From positions 155,539 to 219,538 of the forward strand of contig CAWFHZ010000012.1 of assembly GCA_963815785.1 (NCBI GenBank): a stretch of 64,000 bases of DNA. The letters are read 5' to 3'. Below are positions 1 to 9,534 of the stretch, one piece after another (within the stretch, counting starts at the first letter, position 1; each line of letters starts with the position of its first letter). The translations under genes were made by a program, and so were the position numbers. This DNA comes from DATFVA01 sp963815785 (GTDB lineage: Bacteria; Bacteroidota; Ignavibacteria; Ignavibacteriales; Ignavibacteriaceae). The notes beneath the pieces are model-generated. The model made no database searches, had not been told where the DNA came from, and saw only the letters and a program-made list of their open reading frames with translations.

Positions 1-1557
1 TAGAGTAAGTTCGGGGCGTTTACATAATTTTGAAATTGTTTCAGTTGAGTCTATCCCATTTAGTCCTTTTAATTCCAGAAAAGGATTTACATCTCTTGCA
101 TGCAATTTTAAATTGTTAAATAGCGTAATGCTCTCAATAATCAATTCGTCTCTTTTGACAAGTTTTTCGAAAAATTCTTTTTCAATTAATCCAAACTTAT
201 ACCCATATTTCATTAACCTGCGGTCTGCATTATCCTGTCTTAATACCAACCGGTGCTCAGCCCGGGATGTAAACATTCTGTATGGTTCATCAGTCGATTT
301 ATTTACAAGATCATCAATAAGCACTCCAATGTATGCCTCGCTTCTCTTAAGTACAAACTCAGGTTTGTTCTGAATTTTTAAAGCAGCATTAATTCCTGCA
401 ACAATCCCCTGAGCAGCAGCTTCTTCATATCCTGAAGTTCCGTTGATTTGTCCGGCAAAGTACAGACCTTCTATTAATTTAGTTTCAAGAGTCAGATCAA
501 CCTGGTGGGGCGGAAAGAAATCATACTCAACTGCATACCCCGGACGAATCATTTCGGCATTTTCCAATCCTTTTATTTCATGTATTGCTTCTTGCTGAAT
601 TTCTGCCGGCAGGGAAGAGGAGAACCCATTTAAATATATCAGATCACTGTCCAGTCCCTCCGGTTCAAGAAATAATTGATGTTGTTTTTTTTCAGCAAAG
701 CGAACAATTTTATCTTCTATCGAAGGACAATACCTGGGACCAACACCTTTAATTCTTCCGGTAAACATAGGTGATTCTTCAAAACCCTTCTCTAAAATCC
801 TATGCACTTTTTCATTAGTATAGGTAATATGGCAGGGAACCTGTGGCAAAAATGGAAAATTGTTCTTATTAGTTTTATAAGAAAATGTCTGAGGATCTTC
901 ATCTCCCGGCTGAACTTCAACCACATCCCAATTAATTGAATTTTTTGCTAATCTTGGCGGTGTGCCTGTTTTTAATCTTCCTGATTCAAAACCCATTTTA
1001 ATTAAAGTCTCTGTAATCCCGGTAGCTGGTTTTTCACCAAATCTTCCTCCGCTTGTGGATTTTAATCCTGTGTGCATTAAGGCATTTAGAAAGGTACCGG
1101 AGGATAAAACAACTGCTTTACAATTAATTTCTATTCCTTTAGAAGTAAGCACTCCGGTAATTTTTTTTCCTTCTGTTAAAATATCGACAACTGCATCTTC
1201 AATAATAGTCAGATTCGGAATTTCATTCACCACCCGATATGCTTCTTCAGAATAGAGTTTTCTATCTGATTGACACCGCGGTGACCAGACTGCCGGTCCC
1301 TTCGATTTGTTAAGCATCCTGAACTGAATTCCCGTTCTGTCCGCTATTATGCCCATTAAACCGCCAAGAGCATCAATTTCGCGAACAAGATGACCTTTTG
1401 CGGTTCCTCCAATTGCGGGATTGCAGGACATTCTTCCAATAGCAAACCTATCCATCGTCACCAAAGCAACTGAGCAGCCCATTCTGGCAGCTGAAGAACT
1501 TGCTTCAATTCCGGCATGCCCTCCGCCAACCACTATAATATCGAAGTTAATTATCAT
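1..1557 (-). CDS. mnmG: tRNA uridine-5-carboxymethylaminomethyl modification enzyme MnmG, 3' end outside window
   Basis: FAD-dependent partner of MnmE in making the cmnm5 group on uridine 34 of certain tRNAs in the cytoplasm. The reverse strand reads open from an ATG at 1557 to the window edge, about 519 codons. The family is usually about 620 residues, so roughly the last 100 are missing. The N-terminus has the FAD-binding GGGHAG glycine motif. The middle contains GVGPRYCPS, a family hallmark, and the visible end reads KLCKRPELT, all in one frame, so the gene looks intact. It lies downstream of mnmE on the same strand, the usual partner arrangement, with two parS-like palindromes in the 69-bp gap. 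Family assignment is secure; the C-terminal MnmE-binding part cannot be judged. Confidence 0.95.
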   Translation of the reverse strand, partial: MIINFDIIVVGGGHAGIEASSSAARMGCSVALVTMDRFAIGRMSCNPAIGGTAKGHLVREIDALGGLMGIIADRTGIQFRMLNKSKGPAVWSPRCQSDRKLYSEEAYRVVNEIPNLTIIEDAVVDILTEGKKITGVLTSKGIEINCKAVVLSSGTFLNALMHTGLKSTSGGRFGEKPATGITETLIKMGFESGRLKTGTPPRLAKNSINWDVVEVQPGDEDPQTFSYKTNKNNFPFLPQVPCHITYTNEKVHRILEKGFEESPMFTGRIKGVGPRYCPSIEDKIVRFAEKKQHQLFLEPEGLDSDLIYLNGFSSSLPAEIQQEAIHEIKGLENAEMIRPGYAVEYDFFPPHQVDLTLETKLIEGLYFAGQINGTSGYEEAAAQGIVAGINAALKIQNKPEFVLKRSEAYIGVLIDDLVNKSTDEPYRMFTSRAEHRLVLRQDNADRRLMKYGYKFGLIEKEFFEKLVKRDELIIESITLFNNLKLHARDVNPFLELKGLNGIDSTETISKLCKRPELTL

Positions 1558-1567
1558 ATTTTGTTTT

Positions 1568-1581
1568 GTTCCACGTGGAAC
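1568..1581. promoter_or_regulatory. parS: parS-like ParB-binding palindrome (copy 1)
   Basis: The 14-bp sequence GTTCCACGTGGAAC is a perfect palindrome with the CACGTG core. It matches the widely conserved bacterial chromosomal parS element (consensus close to TGTTTCACGTGAAACA, with GTTCCAC half-sites also known). It lies in the short mnmG-mnmE gap, 11 bp before the mnmG start. parS sites normally cluster near the replication origin and load ParB for chromosome segregation. parA and parB are not in this window. Confidence 0.85.
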
Positions 1582-1613
1582 TAATTATTTTAGTAAAATC
1601 AAATTTTCTATTC

Positions 1614-1627
1614 GTTTCACGTGAAAC
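1614..1627. promoter_or_regulatory. parS: parS-like ParB-binding palindrome (copy 2)
   Basis: GTTTCACGTGAAAC is a perfect 14-bp palindrome identical to the core of the canonical parS consensus. Its last base is part of the mnmE stop codon (TAG on the reverse strand). Its centre is 46 bp from the first palindrome. Two such sites this close are best explained as a ParB loading locus. Confidence 0.88.
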
Positions 1628-2985
1628 TACTTGCCAATACAGAATTTTGTAAAAATATTGTTTAATATATCATCAGATGTCACAATTCCAATTATTTCAC
1701 CAAGATCATCACACGCTTTTCTTATATCCGCGGAAATAAATTCTCCACTCATCTTATTTTCAATCGATTCTTCAACTTTTTGTAAACTCTCATTTGCTCT
1801 CTTTAAACAATCATAGTGACGGGCATTTGAAACAACTGCTCCTTTTTCACTGTATGAAGAAGATCCCAAAGCTTTCTCCTTCATTAGTAAAAATAAATTT
1901 TCGATTCCTTCCCCTGTTAAGGCGGAAACTGAGGAATCATATTCAAACTGGTCCTGAATTCCCAGATCAATTTTATTAAGAACCGTTAAGATATTATTAT
2001 TATCTGTAAGAGCTTTAATTTCCTGAAGTAAATCATTAGACTTCCCTTGCTCAACATCATTTATTAAAATAACGATATCAGCATCTTTAACTGCCTGTCT
2101 GCTACGGAGAACACCTTCCTTTTCAATTACATCTTCTGAAATCCTGATTCCCGCAGTATCATATAACCTAAATAAAATTCCATCAATAGAAACATCTTCT
2201 CTTATTATATCCCTGGTTGTTCCGGGAATATGACTGACAATCGCCCGGGATTCTTTTAGTATATAATTCAGGATGGAAGATTTGCCAACATTTGGTTTTC
2301 CGACCAAAGCAACGTTTACTCCATCCTTAATTACTTTACCGAAGGAGTAACTTTTTAGCAGCTCTTCGATTTCACTTTTTATGCTTTTAATTTTCTGCTT
2401 TAATTGATCAATATTTATAAACTCGACATCTTCTTCCGCAAAATCCAACTCAAGTTCAACAAATGAGGAGGCATTTATCAGTGAACCTCTGATCTCGCTG
2501 ACTTTTTTAGAAAGTAACCCGTCAAGCTGATTTCTTGCCCCACGGAGTGAAGCATCAGTTCTCGATGAAATTACATCCATAACAGCCTCTGCCTGGGTTA
2601 AATCTATTTTGTTATTCAGATACGCACGTTTTGTAAATTCACCGGGTTCTGCCAACCGTACATTATAACTTAAAAGTCTTTCAATTATTTTTTTGGAAAT
2701 TAAAGGATTTCCATGTGTACTGATTTCTACTGAATCTTCCCCCGTATATGAATGAGGGTTCCGGAAAACCGAGATTAGCACATCATCTATATAGTTACCG
2801 TCCGCATCAAGAATTTCACCGTAATGAATTCTGTGGGACTCAGAATCAACTAATTTAGTTTTGCCTCTAAAAATTTTATCAACTATTTCCAGGGAAAGTG
2901 TACCGCTTACTCTTAATACAGAAATTGCCCCAACCCCCGAAGGAGTTGCAATTGCTGTAATTGTATCTTCGGTAAAAAATTTCAT
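1627..2985 (-). CDS. mnmE: tRNA modification GTPase MnmE
   Basis: GTPase that works with MnmG to install the carboxymethylaminomethyl group at wobble uridines. The 452-residue product is the usual family length. It has the N-terminal tetrahydrofolate-binding domain (starts MKFFTEDTITAIATPSG), a G domain with G1 motif GKPNVGKSS, G3 DTAGIR and G4 NKID, and the terminal FCIGK motif whose cysteine is required for catalysis. I chose the ATG at 2985 because it begins the conserved N-terminus; an upstream in-frame extension to 3015 is not conserved in the family. Transcribed toward mnmG, probably as one unit. Confidence 0.96.
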   Translation of the reverse strand: MKFFTEDTITAIATPSGVGAISVLRVSGTLSLEIVDKIFRGKTKLVDSESHRIHYGEILDADGNYIDDVLISVFRNPHSYTGEDSVEISTHGNPLISKKIIERLLSYNVRLAEPGEFTKRAYLNNKIDLTQAEAVMDVISSRTDASLRGARNQLDGLLSKKVSEIRGSLINASSFVELELDFAEEDVEFINIDQLKQKIKSIKSEIEELLKSYSFGKVIKDGVNVALVGKPNVGKSSILNYILKESRAIVSHIPGTTRDIIREDVSIDGILFRLYDTAGIRISEDVIEKEGVLRSRQAVKDADIVILINDVEQGKSNDLLQEIKALTDNNNILTVLNKIDLGIQDQFEYDSSVSALTGEGIENLFLLMKEKALGSSSYSEKGAVVSNARHYDCLKRANESLQKVEESIENKMSGEFISADIRKACDDLGEIIGIVTSDDILNNIFTKFCIGK

Positions 2986-3214
2986 ATGGTTAAAATTGCA
3001 GAAACAAGTTTGCAAAAATATAGAAATTAATAAGTATTAACAATCCAAAGAATTAACACTTAATTGGATTTTGAAATTATGACTTGAACTTTGACAGAAT
3101 TTAGAATGAGTCTATCATTTCTTTCAAATTATCTGCCATATAGACAGGCGCTGAATATAACACATAAATCCCCATAACTCATTTAATAACAATTGGTTAT
3201 AGAGTTTTAGCGTG

Positions 3215-3241
3215 TTGGCATTTTTATTGTATCTGTATAAA
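3215..3241 (+). promoter_or_regulatory. candidate promoter of the hsp20 gene
   Basis: TTGGCA at 3215-3220 and TATAAA at 3236-3241 resemble -35 and -10 boxes with a short 15-bp spacer, about 40 bp before the hsp20 start. No CIRCE element and no clear heat-shock sigma consensus were seen in 2986-3279. The promoter call is tentative. Confidence 0.3.
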
Positions 3242-3279
3242 TGACGTTCAAAATTTGTTAACGAAAGGAGGAAAAAATC

Positions 3280-3744
3280 ATGGCAATCGTAAGATGGAAT
3301 CCTTCAAAGGATTTATTAAATATTGAACGGGAGTTCAACAGAATGTTCAATTCATTTAACAAAAGTTTTGGGTTCGGAGATTCAGATGATGAATTGGCAG
3401 AATATGAAAATGCTGTCTGGGCACCGTTGACAGATATTTCTGAAGATGAGGATAACTTTGTTCTCAAACTTGATCTTCCGGGAATAAAGAAAGAAAACGT
3501 AAAGATAAATTATGAAAACGGACAGCTCAGCATAAGTGGCGAAAGAAAACATGAATCCGAAAAAAAGAACGCTAAGTTCCACAGAGTTGAAAGATCTTAT
3601 GGAAAATATTTCAGATCTTTTAATCTGCCTTCAAAGATACAGGAAGACAAAATTGATGCGGAATTTAAGGATGGTCAATTAACCATTACTGTTCCGAAAT
3701 CTGAAGAAGCCAAACCAAAACAGATTGAAGTTAAAGTAAAGTAA
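3280..3744 (+). CDS. Hsp20/alpha-crystallin small heat-shock protein
   Basis: ATP-independent cytoplasmic holdase that binds unfolding proteins. The 154-residue product has a short N-terminal arm (MAIVRWNPSKDL), then a central alpha-crystallin domain at about residues 48-140. The domain carries the typical LDLPGIKKENVKI and FKDGQLTITVPK motifs, and a short charged tail follows. A strong ribosome-binding site (AAAGGAGG) lies a few bases before the ATG. It is the first gene of a four-gene chaperone cluster and is followed by an intrinsic terminator, so it can be expressed apart from dnaJ. Confidence 0.95.
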   Translation: MAIVRWNPSKDLLNIEREFNRMFNSFNKSFGFGDSDDELAEYENAVWAPLTDISEDEDNFVLKLDLPGIKKENVKINYENGQLSISGERKHESEKKNAKFHRVERSYGKYFRSFNLPSKIQEDKIDAEFKDGQLTITVPKSEEAKPKQIEVKVK

Positions 3745-3787
3745 ATTTATCTGCTGGTTAGTTTGATAAATATTACTAATTGCCTTG

Positions 3788-3819
3788 GGGCAGCTAAAAT
3801 AAGTTTGGCTGCCCTTTTT
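3788..3819 (+). terminator. intrinsic terminator after hsp20
   Basis: GGGCAGC at 3788-3794 pairs with GCTGCCC at 3808-3814, followed at once by TTTTT. It sits 44 bp past the hsp20 stop. Confidence 0.85.
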
Positions 3820-3880
3820 GTTTTTAATCAGAAAGTTGATATTCTTTTCTGATTATTTTTTGAAAGATGGAAAAACAATT

Positions 3881-4831
3881 ATGGATTTTAAAGATTATTA
3901 TAAAATTCTCGGTGTAGAAAAGGACGCAACCCAGGAAGAGATAAAAAAAGCTTATCGCAAGCTCGCTTTGAAATATCATCCTGACAGAAATCCTGATAAC
4001 AAACAATCAGAAGAAAAATTTAAAGAAATTACTGAAGCAAATGAAGTTTTGAGTGACCCCGAAAAAAGAAAAAAGTATGATCAGCTTGGAGCTAACTGGA
4101 AGCATTACCAGCAGCCCGGCGCAGGTGGTCCCGGAATGGATGATTTCTTTAGTCAGTTTGGAGGGAGAGGCGGCGGAAGAACTTCTTATCAGTATTCGGG
4201 AGACCTGGGAGATATGTTCGGAAATATCGGCGGTTTTTCAGATTTCTTTGAAAGCTTCTTCGGAGGGAGAGGTGCGGGTCAAGGTGCCAGACGCGGCCCT
4301 TACACTTCTGCACAAAAAGGACAGGATTATGAGGCCAATTTAAACTTAACCCTTGAAGAGGTTTTTAATGGAGTTGAAAGACAAATAAATGTTGACGGCA
4401 AAAAACTTAAAGTTAAAATTGAAAGCGGAACCAAAGACGGTTCCAAACTTCGTCTTCGCGGACTTGGTGCAGCAGGAAGTAACGGCGGAGAAAAAGGAGA
4501 TCTATACTTAACTATTCATGTTCTCGATCATCCATTTTATGAAGTTAAAGGTCAGGATCTGTTTTATAATCTTGATGTTGACTTATATACTGCAGTGCTT
4601 GGAGGCAATGTTCAGGTACAGACTCTTGATCACAAAAAATTAAGCATTGTTATTCCTCCGGAAACAGATAATGGCAAATTGTTAAAACTTCGTGGGCAGG
4701 GAATGTTGACAAAAGAAAATAAAAATAAACGAGGTGATCTGTTCGTAAGGATAATCCTCCAGATTCCCAAAAATCTTTCAAAAGAAGAAAAAGAATTATT
4801 TAATAAACTATCACAACTCAGAAAAGATTAA
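3881..4831 (+). CDS. cbpA: DnaJ-type co-chaperone of the CbpA class
   Basis: J-domain protein that stimulates DnaK ATPase and delivers substrates. The ATG at 3881 begins MDFKDYYKILGV, the normal start of a J domain, and the HPD triad (YHPDRNPD) follows. After that comes a Gly/Phe-rich stretch (about residues 75-145) and two substrate-binding C-terminal beta domains. The four CxxCxGxG zinc repeats of classical DnaJ are absent, and the length is 316 residues, which fits CbpA/type B proteins. A longer reading from a TTG inside the preceding terminator is unlikely. It ends 11 bp before htpG, so the two are probably co-transcribed. Confidence 0.92.
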   Translation: MDFKDYYKILGVEKDATQEEIKKAYRKLALKYHPDRNPDNKQSEEKFKEITEANEVLSDPEKRKKYDQLGANWKHYQQPGAGGPGMDDFFSQFGGRGGGRTSYQYSGDLGDMFGNIGGFSDFFESFFGGRGAGQGARRGPYTSAQKGQDYEANLNLTLEEVFNGVERQINVDGKKLKVKIESGTKDGSKLRLRGLGAAGSNGGEKGDLYLTIHVLDHPFYEVKGQDLFYNLDVDLYTAVLGGNVQVQTLDHKKLSIVIPPETDNGKLLKLRGQGMLTKENKNKRGDLFVRIILQIPKNLSKEEKELFNKLSQLRKD

Positions 4832-4842
4832 GGAGTAAAAGA

Positions 4843-6753
4843 ATGAGTCAGACAGCAGAGACAAAGAAATACGAATTTAAAGCTGAAGTTAAACAGCTTC
4901 TGGATATTCTTGTTCATTCACTTTATACAAGCAGGGAAATATTTCTAAGAGAAATTATATCAAATGCTTCTGATGCATTGGATAAGCTACGATTTGAATC
5001 AACCCGGGGAACTGAAGTTGAAGACAAAGATCTTCCACTGGAAATTCGCGTGACTTTTGATGAAAAGAAAAAACTTATCACTGTTTCTGATACCGGGATA
5101 GGAATGACTAAAGAAGAACTGATAAAGAATATCGGCACCATTGCCAAATCAGGTTCATCCGAATTTATAAAGCAGCTGCAGGAAAACAAAACAGAAGCGA
5201 ATAATATAATAGGCAAGTTTGGTGTGGGATTTTATTCCGTCTTTATGGTTGCGGAAGAAGTTGTGATAAAAACAAAATCATTCAGGAAGAATACCAAACC
5301 GGTTGAATGGAAATCAAATGGTCTGGGGGATTATGAAATTTCAGAACCCGATGGAAAACTTAAACGCGGAACAATAATTGAAATTCATTTAAAGGATGAT
5401 GCAAAAGAATTTGCAGATAAATACAGGCTGGAAACTATAATTAAAAAACATTCCAACTTTGTTCATTTTCCTATCTACCTGGATAAAGAAAAAGTGAATA
5501 CGGTTACAGCAATCTGGCGTGAACCTAAAAGCAATGTTAAAAAGGAAGAATATAACGAGTTCTATAAATTTTTAAGTTATGATTCTGAAGAACCAATGGA
5601 TATCATCCACAATTCAGTAGATGCCCCTATCCAGTTTCACAGTTTGTTATTTATCCCGAAAAAGAATTTCGATATGTTCGGATTCGGCAGGGAGGACTAC
5701 GGTCTCGATTTGTATGTGAGAAGAGTAATGATTCAGCATCAGAATAAAGATTTGCTGCCCGAATATTTACGCTTTGTAAAGGGTGTTGTTGAATCAGAAG
5801 ATCTTCCATTAAATATCTCCAGGGAAACTCTGCAGGAAAATATAATCTTTACAAAAATCTCAAACACTGTTACAAGCCAGGTGCTTTCATATCTTGTTAA
5901 GAAGGCAAAAGACAAACCTGAAGAATATATTGAGTTCTGGAATGAACACGGAAAAAACTTAAAACTTGGTTACGGTGATTTTACAAATATTGATAAGATA
6001 AAAGAATTGCTGAGATTTAATTCTTCACAGAATGAAAATGAAAAAGGATTAACCTCTCTGGAAGAATATGTTTCAAGATTTAAAGAAGGACAAAAGGAAA
6101 TTTATTACGCGCTCGGCACAAGCAGGCAGGCAATTGACCAGGACCCTCATCTTGAAATATTTAAAAATAAAGGACTCGAAGTTCTCTATCTGTACGATCC
6201 TGTAGATGAGTTTGTACTTTCTTCAATCAGGAAGTATAAAGATTATGATTTCAAACCGGTTGATTCAGTTGATTTGAAAAATATCGATTCGTTCAAGGAA
6301 ACCGAAGATAAAAAAGATAAACCAGAAGAGCTATCAAAAGATGAACAGCTTCACTTTGATAGTCTGATTTCCAGGATAAAAGAAATTCTTGGTGACAGAG
6401 TTACAGATGTAAAAAAATCAGAAAGACTGAGCGGAAGCCCGGCAATACTTGTTAATCCGGATGATTCAATGTCTTCATCTATGCAGAAGATGATGCGGAT
6501 GATGAATAAAGACATGCAGGTTCCGAAAAAAGTTTTTGAGATAAACAGAGATCATAAACTGATAAGAAATCTACTGAAAGTATTTAAAGCAAATCGCCAG
6601 GATGAATACATAACCAATGTGGTTGAAGAACTCTTCGAGTCTGCTTTGCTGCTGGAAGGAGATTTACAGGATCCGCACAGGCTTGTAAGCAAAATAAACC
6701 AGATGCTCGAACAATCCAGCGACTGGTACACAGAAGTGAAAAAAATAAATTGA
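4843..6753 (+). CDS. htpG: molecular chaperone HtpG (bacterial Hsp90)
   Basis: ATP-dependent dimeric chaperone. The 636-residue product has the GHKL ATPase N-domain (NASDALDKLR, DTGIGM and the GKFGVGFYS lid motif), the middle domain (SREDLP-like region read as SEDLPLNISRE) and the dimerisation C-domain. The middle domain carries the family's catalytic arginine segment. Ribosome-binding site AAGGAG sits 7 bases before the ATG. It follows the CbpA-type gene by 11 bp and is separated from clpB by a palindromic repeat. Length and motifs are normal. Confidence 0.97.
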   Translation: MSQTAETKKYEFKAEVKQLLDILVHSLYTSREIFLREIISNASDALDKLRFESTRGTEVEDKDLPLEIRVTFDEKKKLITVSDTGIGMTKEELIKNIGTIAKSGSSEFIKQLQENKTEANNIIGKFGVGFYSVFMVAEEVVIKTKSFRKNTKPVEWKSNGLGDYEISEPDGKLKRGTIIEIHLKDDAKEFADKYRLETIIKKHSNFVHFPIYLDKEKVNTVTAIWREPKSNVKKEEYNEFYKFLSYDSEEPMDIIHNSVDAPIQFHSLLFIPKKNFDMFGFGREDYGLDLYVRRVMIQHQNKDLLPEYLRFVKGVVESEDLPLNISRETLQENIIFTKISNTVTSQVLSYLVKKAKDKPEEYIEFWNEHGKNLKLGYGDFTNIDKIKELLRFNSSQNENEKGLTSLEEYVSRFKEGQKEIYYALGTSRQAIDQDPHLEIFKNKGLEVLYLYDPVDEFVLSSIRKYKDYDFKPVDSVDLKNIDSFKETEDKKDKPEELSKDEQLHFDSLISRIKEILGDRVTDVKKSERLSGSPAILVNPDDSMSSSMQKMMRMMNKDMQVPKKVFEINRDHKLIRNLLKVFKANRQDEYITNVVEELFESALLLEGDLQDPHRLVSKINQMLEQSSDWYTEVKKIN

Positions 6754-6761
6754 TTCTTAGT

Positions 6762-6854
6762 GTCATTTCGAATCCCGATTTATCGGGTGAGAAATCCTAG
6801 AGATTAAGATTTCTCCCTGCGCCTGCCTGCCGGCATAGCCAGGGTCGAAATGAC
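6762..6854. repeat. intergenic inverted-repeat element between htpG and clpB
   Basis: GTCATTTCGA at 6762-6771 is matched by TCGAAATGAC at 6845-6854. Nested inside are a CCCGAT/ATCGGG hairpin, GAGAAATC paired with GATTTCTC, and a CCTGCCTGCCGGCA segment. This layered palindrome is the kind of dispersed intergenic element common in Bacteroidetes-group genomes. It could fold in the transcript between htpG and clpB. Confidence 0.7.
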
Positions 6855-6879
6855 GATGAAAGTTAAGGAAAAATAAACT

Positions 6880-9516
6880 ATGCCATTTAATTTTAATAAG
6901 CTGACAGTAAAAGCACAGGAAATCGTACAGACGGCGATTGAAATTGCACAAAATTATAATAACCAGATACTCGAACCGGAACATTTACTTGCAGCCGTTA
7001 TGCAGGAAAAAGGAAGTATTGCTGATTCCATTCTGCATAAAACCGGTGGAAATGTTAATGCTATTCGTTTGAAAGTAAATGAACTTCTTGAAAAGCTTCC
7101 CAAAGTTTCGGGTGCGGGAATTGGTAATCAGCAAATGTCTAATCAGATTGCAAAGCTTTTTGATGATGCTGCAGAAGAAGCGCGTAATCTAAAAGATGAA
7201 TTCATTTCAACAGAACATCTTTTACTTGCTTTATCTATAACGGATAACAAATCAGGGCAGCTGTTGAGAGATAACGGAATTTCACACGACACAATTCTTG
7301 AAGCATTAAAGGAAGTTCGCGGAACTCAGCGTGTTACTTCTCAGAATCCTGAAGAAACTTACCAGGCATTGAAGAAGTACGGCAGGGATTTAAATGAACT
7401 TGCAAAAGCCGGAAAGCTCGATCCGGTAATAGGAAGAGATGAGGAAATAAGAAGAGTCCTCCAGGTGCTTTCAAGAAGAACAAAAAATAATCCTGTTTTA
7501 ATCGGTGAACCTGGAGTTGGTAAAACTGCAATTGCAGAAGGAATTGCTCACAGAATAGTTGCCGGCGATGTTCCTGAAAACTTAAAGACAAAAAGAATTG
7601 TTGCGCTCGATATGGGAGCTTTAGTTGCCGGAACACAATTCCGCGGACAGTTTGAAGAAAGACTGAAAGCAGTAATTAAAGAAGTACAGGAATCAAACGG
7701 AGAAATAATTCTTTTCATCGATGAGCTTCACACGCTTGTTGGCGCTGGTGCTGTTTCCGGTTCAATGGATGCGGCTAACATACTTAAACCTGCACTTGCA
7801 AGAGGTGAGCTGCACGCAATAGGTGCAACTACTCTCGATGAATACAAAAAATATATTGAAAAAGATGCCGCACTCGAAAGAAGATTTCAGCCGGTGCTGG
7901 TTACCGAACCATCGGTTGAAGATACAATTTCAATTTTAAGAGGATTAAGAGAACGCTACGAAGTTCATCACGGAGTACGTATTACTGATGCAGCTATTGT
8001 TGCGGCAGCACAGTTGTCTCACAGGTACATTGCAGACAGATTCCTTCCCGACAAAGCAATCGATCTTGTTGATGAAGCAGCTTCCAAACTGCGAATTGAA
8101 ATTGATTCCATGCCTGAAGAGCTTGATACTCTTGAAAGAAAAATTAAACAGCTTGAAATAGAACGTGAAGCATTAAAGCGTGAAAAAGATGAAGCTTCAG
8201 CAAAAAGACTCGAAGAACTGAAAAAAGAGCTGGGCGATCTTGAAGAGGACAGGAATAAATACAGGATGCACTGGGATCTTGAAAAAGATAGAATCCAGAA
8301 GATCCGAAGTATGAAAAGTGAAATTGATAATTCTAAAACTCTTGCTGACCGATATGAGAGAGAGGGTGACCTGGGTAAGGTTGCCGAACTTCGATATGGA
8401 AAAATCGCTTCTCTGGAAAAGCAGTTGAAAGAAGAAACTCAGCAGCTTGCTTCAATCCAGAAAGATAAAAAAATGCTTAAGGAAGAAGTTGATGCAGAGG
8501 ACATTGCTGAAGTTGTTGCCAAGTGGACCGGGATTCCCGTAAGCAGGATGCTCGAGAGTGAAAGAAGTAAACTTCTCCGGCTTGAAGACGAATTACACAA
8601 GAGAATTATTGGTCAGGATGACGCGGTTTCCGCAGTTGCTAATGCAATCAGAAGATCGCGCACAGGACTGCAGGATGAAAACCGTCCGATTGGTTCTTTT
8701 ATTTTTCTCGGAACTACCGGTGTTGGTAAAACAGAGCTTGCACGCACACTTGCAGAATTTCTGTTTGATGATGAGCATGCAATGATACGAATTGATATGT
8801 CTGAATACATGGAAAAGTTTTCCGTTTCAAGATTGATTGGTGCACCTCCGGGATATGTTGGTTATGAAGAAGGAGGACAGCTAACCGAGGCAGTCCGGAG
8901 AAAACCTTACTCTGTTATTCTTTTGGATGAAATTGAAAAAGCACACCCGGATGTTTTCAATATTCTCCTGCAGGTTCTCGATGAAGGAAGGCTGACTGAC
9001 AACCAGGGAAGAACTGTAAACTTCAGGAACACAATTATTATAATGACTTCAAATCTCGGCTCGCACCTGATACAGGAAAAAACCGAGGGGGTGAGCGATG
9101 ATCAGATGGAAAATGTTATAGGAAACCTGAGACATACATTAACCGATCTTCTCCGCAAAACAATCCGCCCAGAGTTTTTAAACAGGATTGATGAAGTTGT
9201 ATTGTTCAAACCGTTAACAAGAAGTGAGATAAGAAAGATTGTGGATATACAATTAAAGTATGTTCAGAAGATGCTGGCACAGAAAGAAATAACTCTTGAT
9301 GTGGACAACGAAGCAAAAGACTGGCTTGCAAAACTGGGTTACGATGTTACATACGGCGCAAGACCGCTGAAACGTACAATACAGAAATATCTTGTTAACC
9401 CGCTGTCTCAGGAATTATTGATGGGAAATTTTGTTGATGGCGATACGATTAAAATTTCCGTTGGTAACAGCGGTAAGCTTGAGTTTGAACAGGCGAAAGA
9501 GGCTGCTGCAAAGTAA
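6880..9516 (+). CDS. clpB: ATP-dependent disaggregase ClpB
   Basis: Hexameric AAA+ machine that pulls proteins out of aggregates with DnaK. The 878-residue product has the double Clp-N repeat (about 1-150) and a first AAA+ module with Walker A GEPGVGKT near residue 209. A long coiled-coil middle domain at about 410-530 separates ClpB from ClpA/ClpC. The second AAA+ module has GTTGVGKT near residue 611, and the C-terminal D2-small domain follows. AAGGA precedes the ATG. Last gene of the chaperone island, followed by a terminator. Confidence 0.97.
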   Translation: MPFNFNKLTVKAQEIVQTAIEIAQNYNNQILEPEHLLAAVMQEKGSIADSILHKTGGNVNAIRLKVNELLEKLPKVSGAGIGNQQMSNQIAKLFDDAAEEARNLKDEFISTEHLLLALSITDNKSGQLLRDNGISHDTILEALKEVRGTQRVTSQNPEETYQALKKYGRDLNELAKAGKLDPVIGRDEEIRRVLQVLSRRTKNNPVLIGEPGVGKTAIAEGIAHRIVAGDVPENLKTKRIVALDMGALVAGTQFRGQFEERLKAVIKEVQESNGEIILFIDELHTLVGAGAVSGSMDAANILKPALARGELHAIGATTLDEYKKYIEKDAALERRFQPVLVTEPSVEDTISILRGLRERYEVHHGVRITDAAIVAAAQLSHRYIADRFLPDKAIDLVDEAASKLRIEIDSMPEELDTLERKIKQLEIEREALKREKDEASAKRLEELKKELGDLEEDRNKYRMHWDLEKDRIQKIRSMKSEIDNSKTLADRYEREGDLGKVAELRYGKIASLEKQLKEETQQLASIQKDKKMLKEEVDAEDIAEVVAKWTGIPVSRMLESERSKLLRLEDELHKRIIGQDDAVSAVANAIRRSRTGLQDENRPIGSFIFLGTTGVGKTELARTLAEFLFDDEHAMIRIDMSEYMEKFSVSRLIGAPPGYVGYEEGGQLTEAVRRKPYSVILLDEIEKAHPDVFNILLQVLDEGRLTDNQGRTVNFRNTIIIMTSNLGSHLIQEKTEGVSDDQMENVIGNLRHTLTDLLRKTIRPEFLNRIDEVVLFKPLTRSEIRKIVDIQLKYVQKMLAQKEITLDVDNEAKDWLAKLGYDVTYGARPLKRTIQKYLVNPLSQELLMGNFVDGDTIKISVGNSGKLEFEQAKEAAAK

Positions 9517-9534
9517 AAATAGTATAGTACTGCT

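Noticed and set aside
3818..3880. Upstream extension of the CbpA-type gene from a TTG
   Set aside because: It would start inside the hsp20 terminator and the extra residues do not match a J domain; ATG 3881 gives the normal family start.
6763..6984. Small ORFs over the htpG-clpB repeat
   Set aside because: They are created by the palindromic repeat and by the antisense of clpB.
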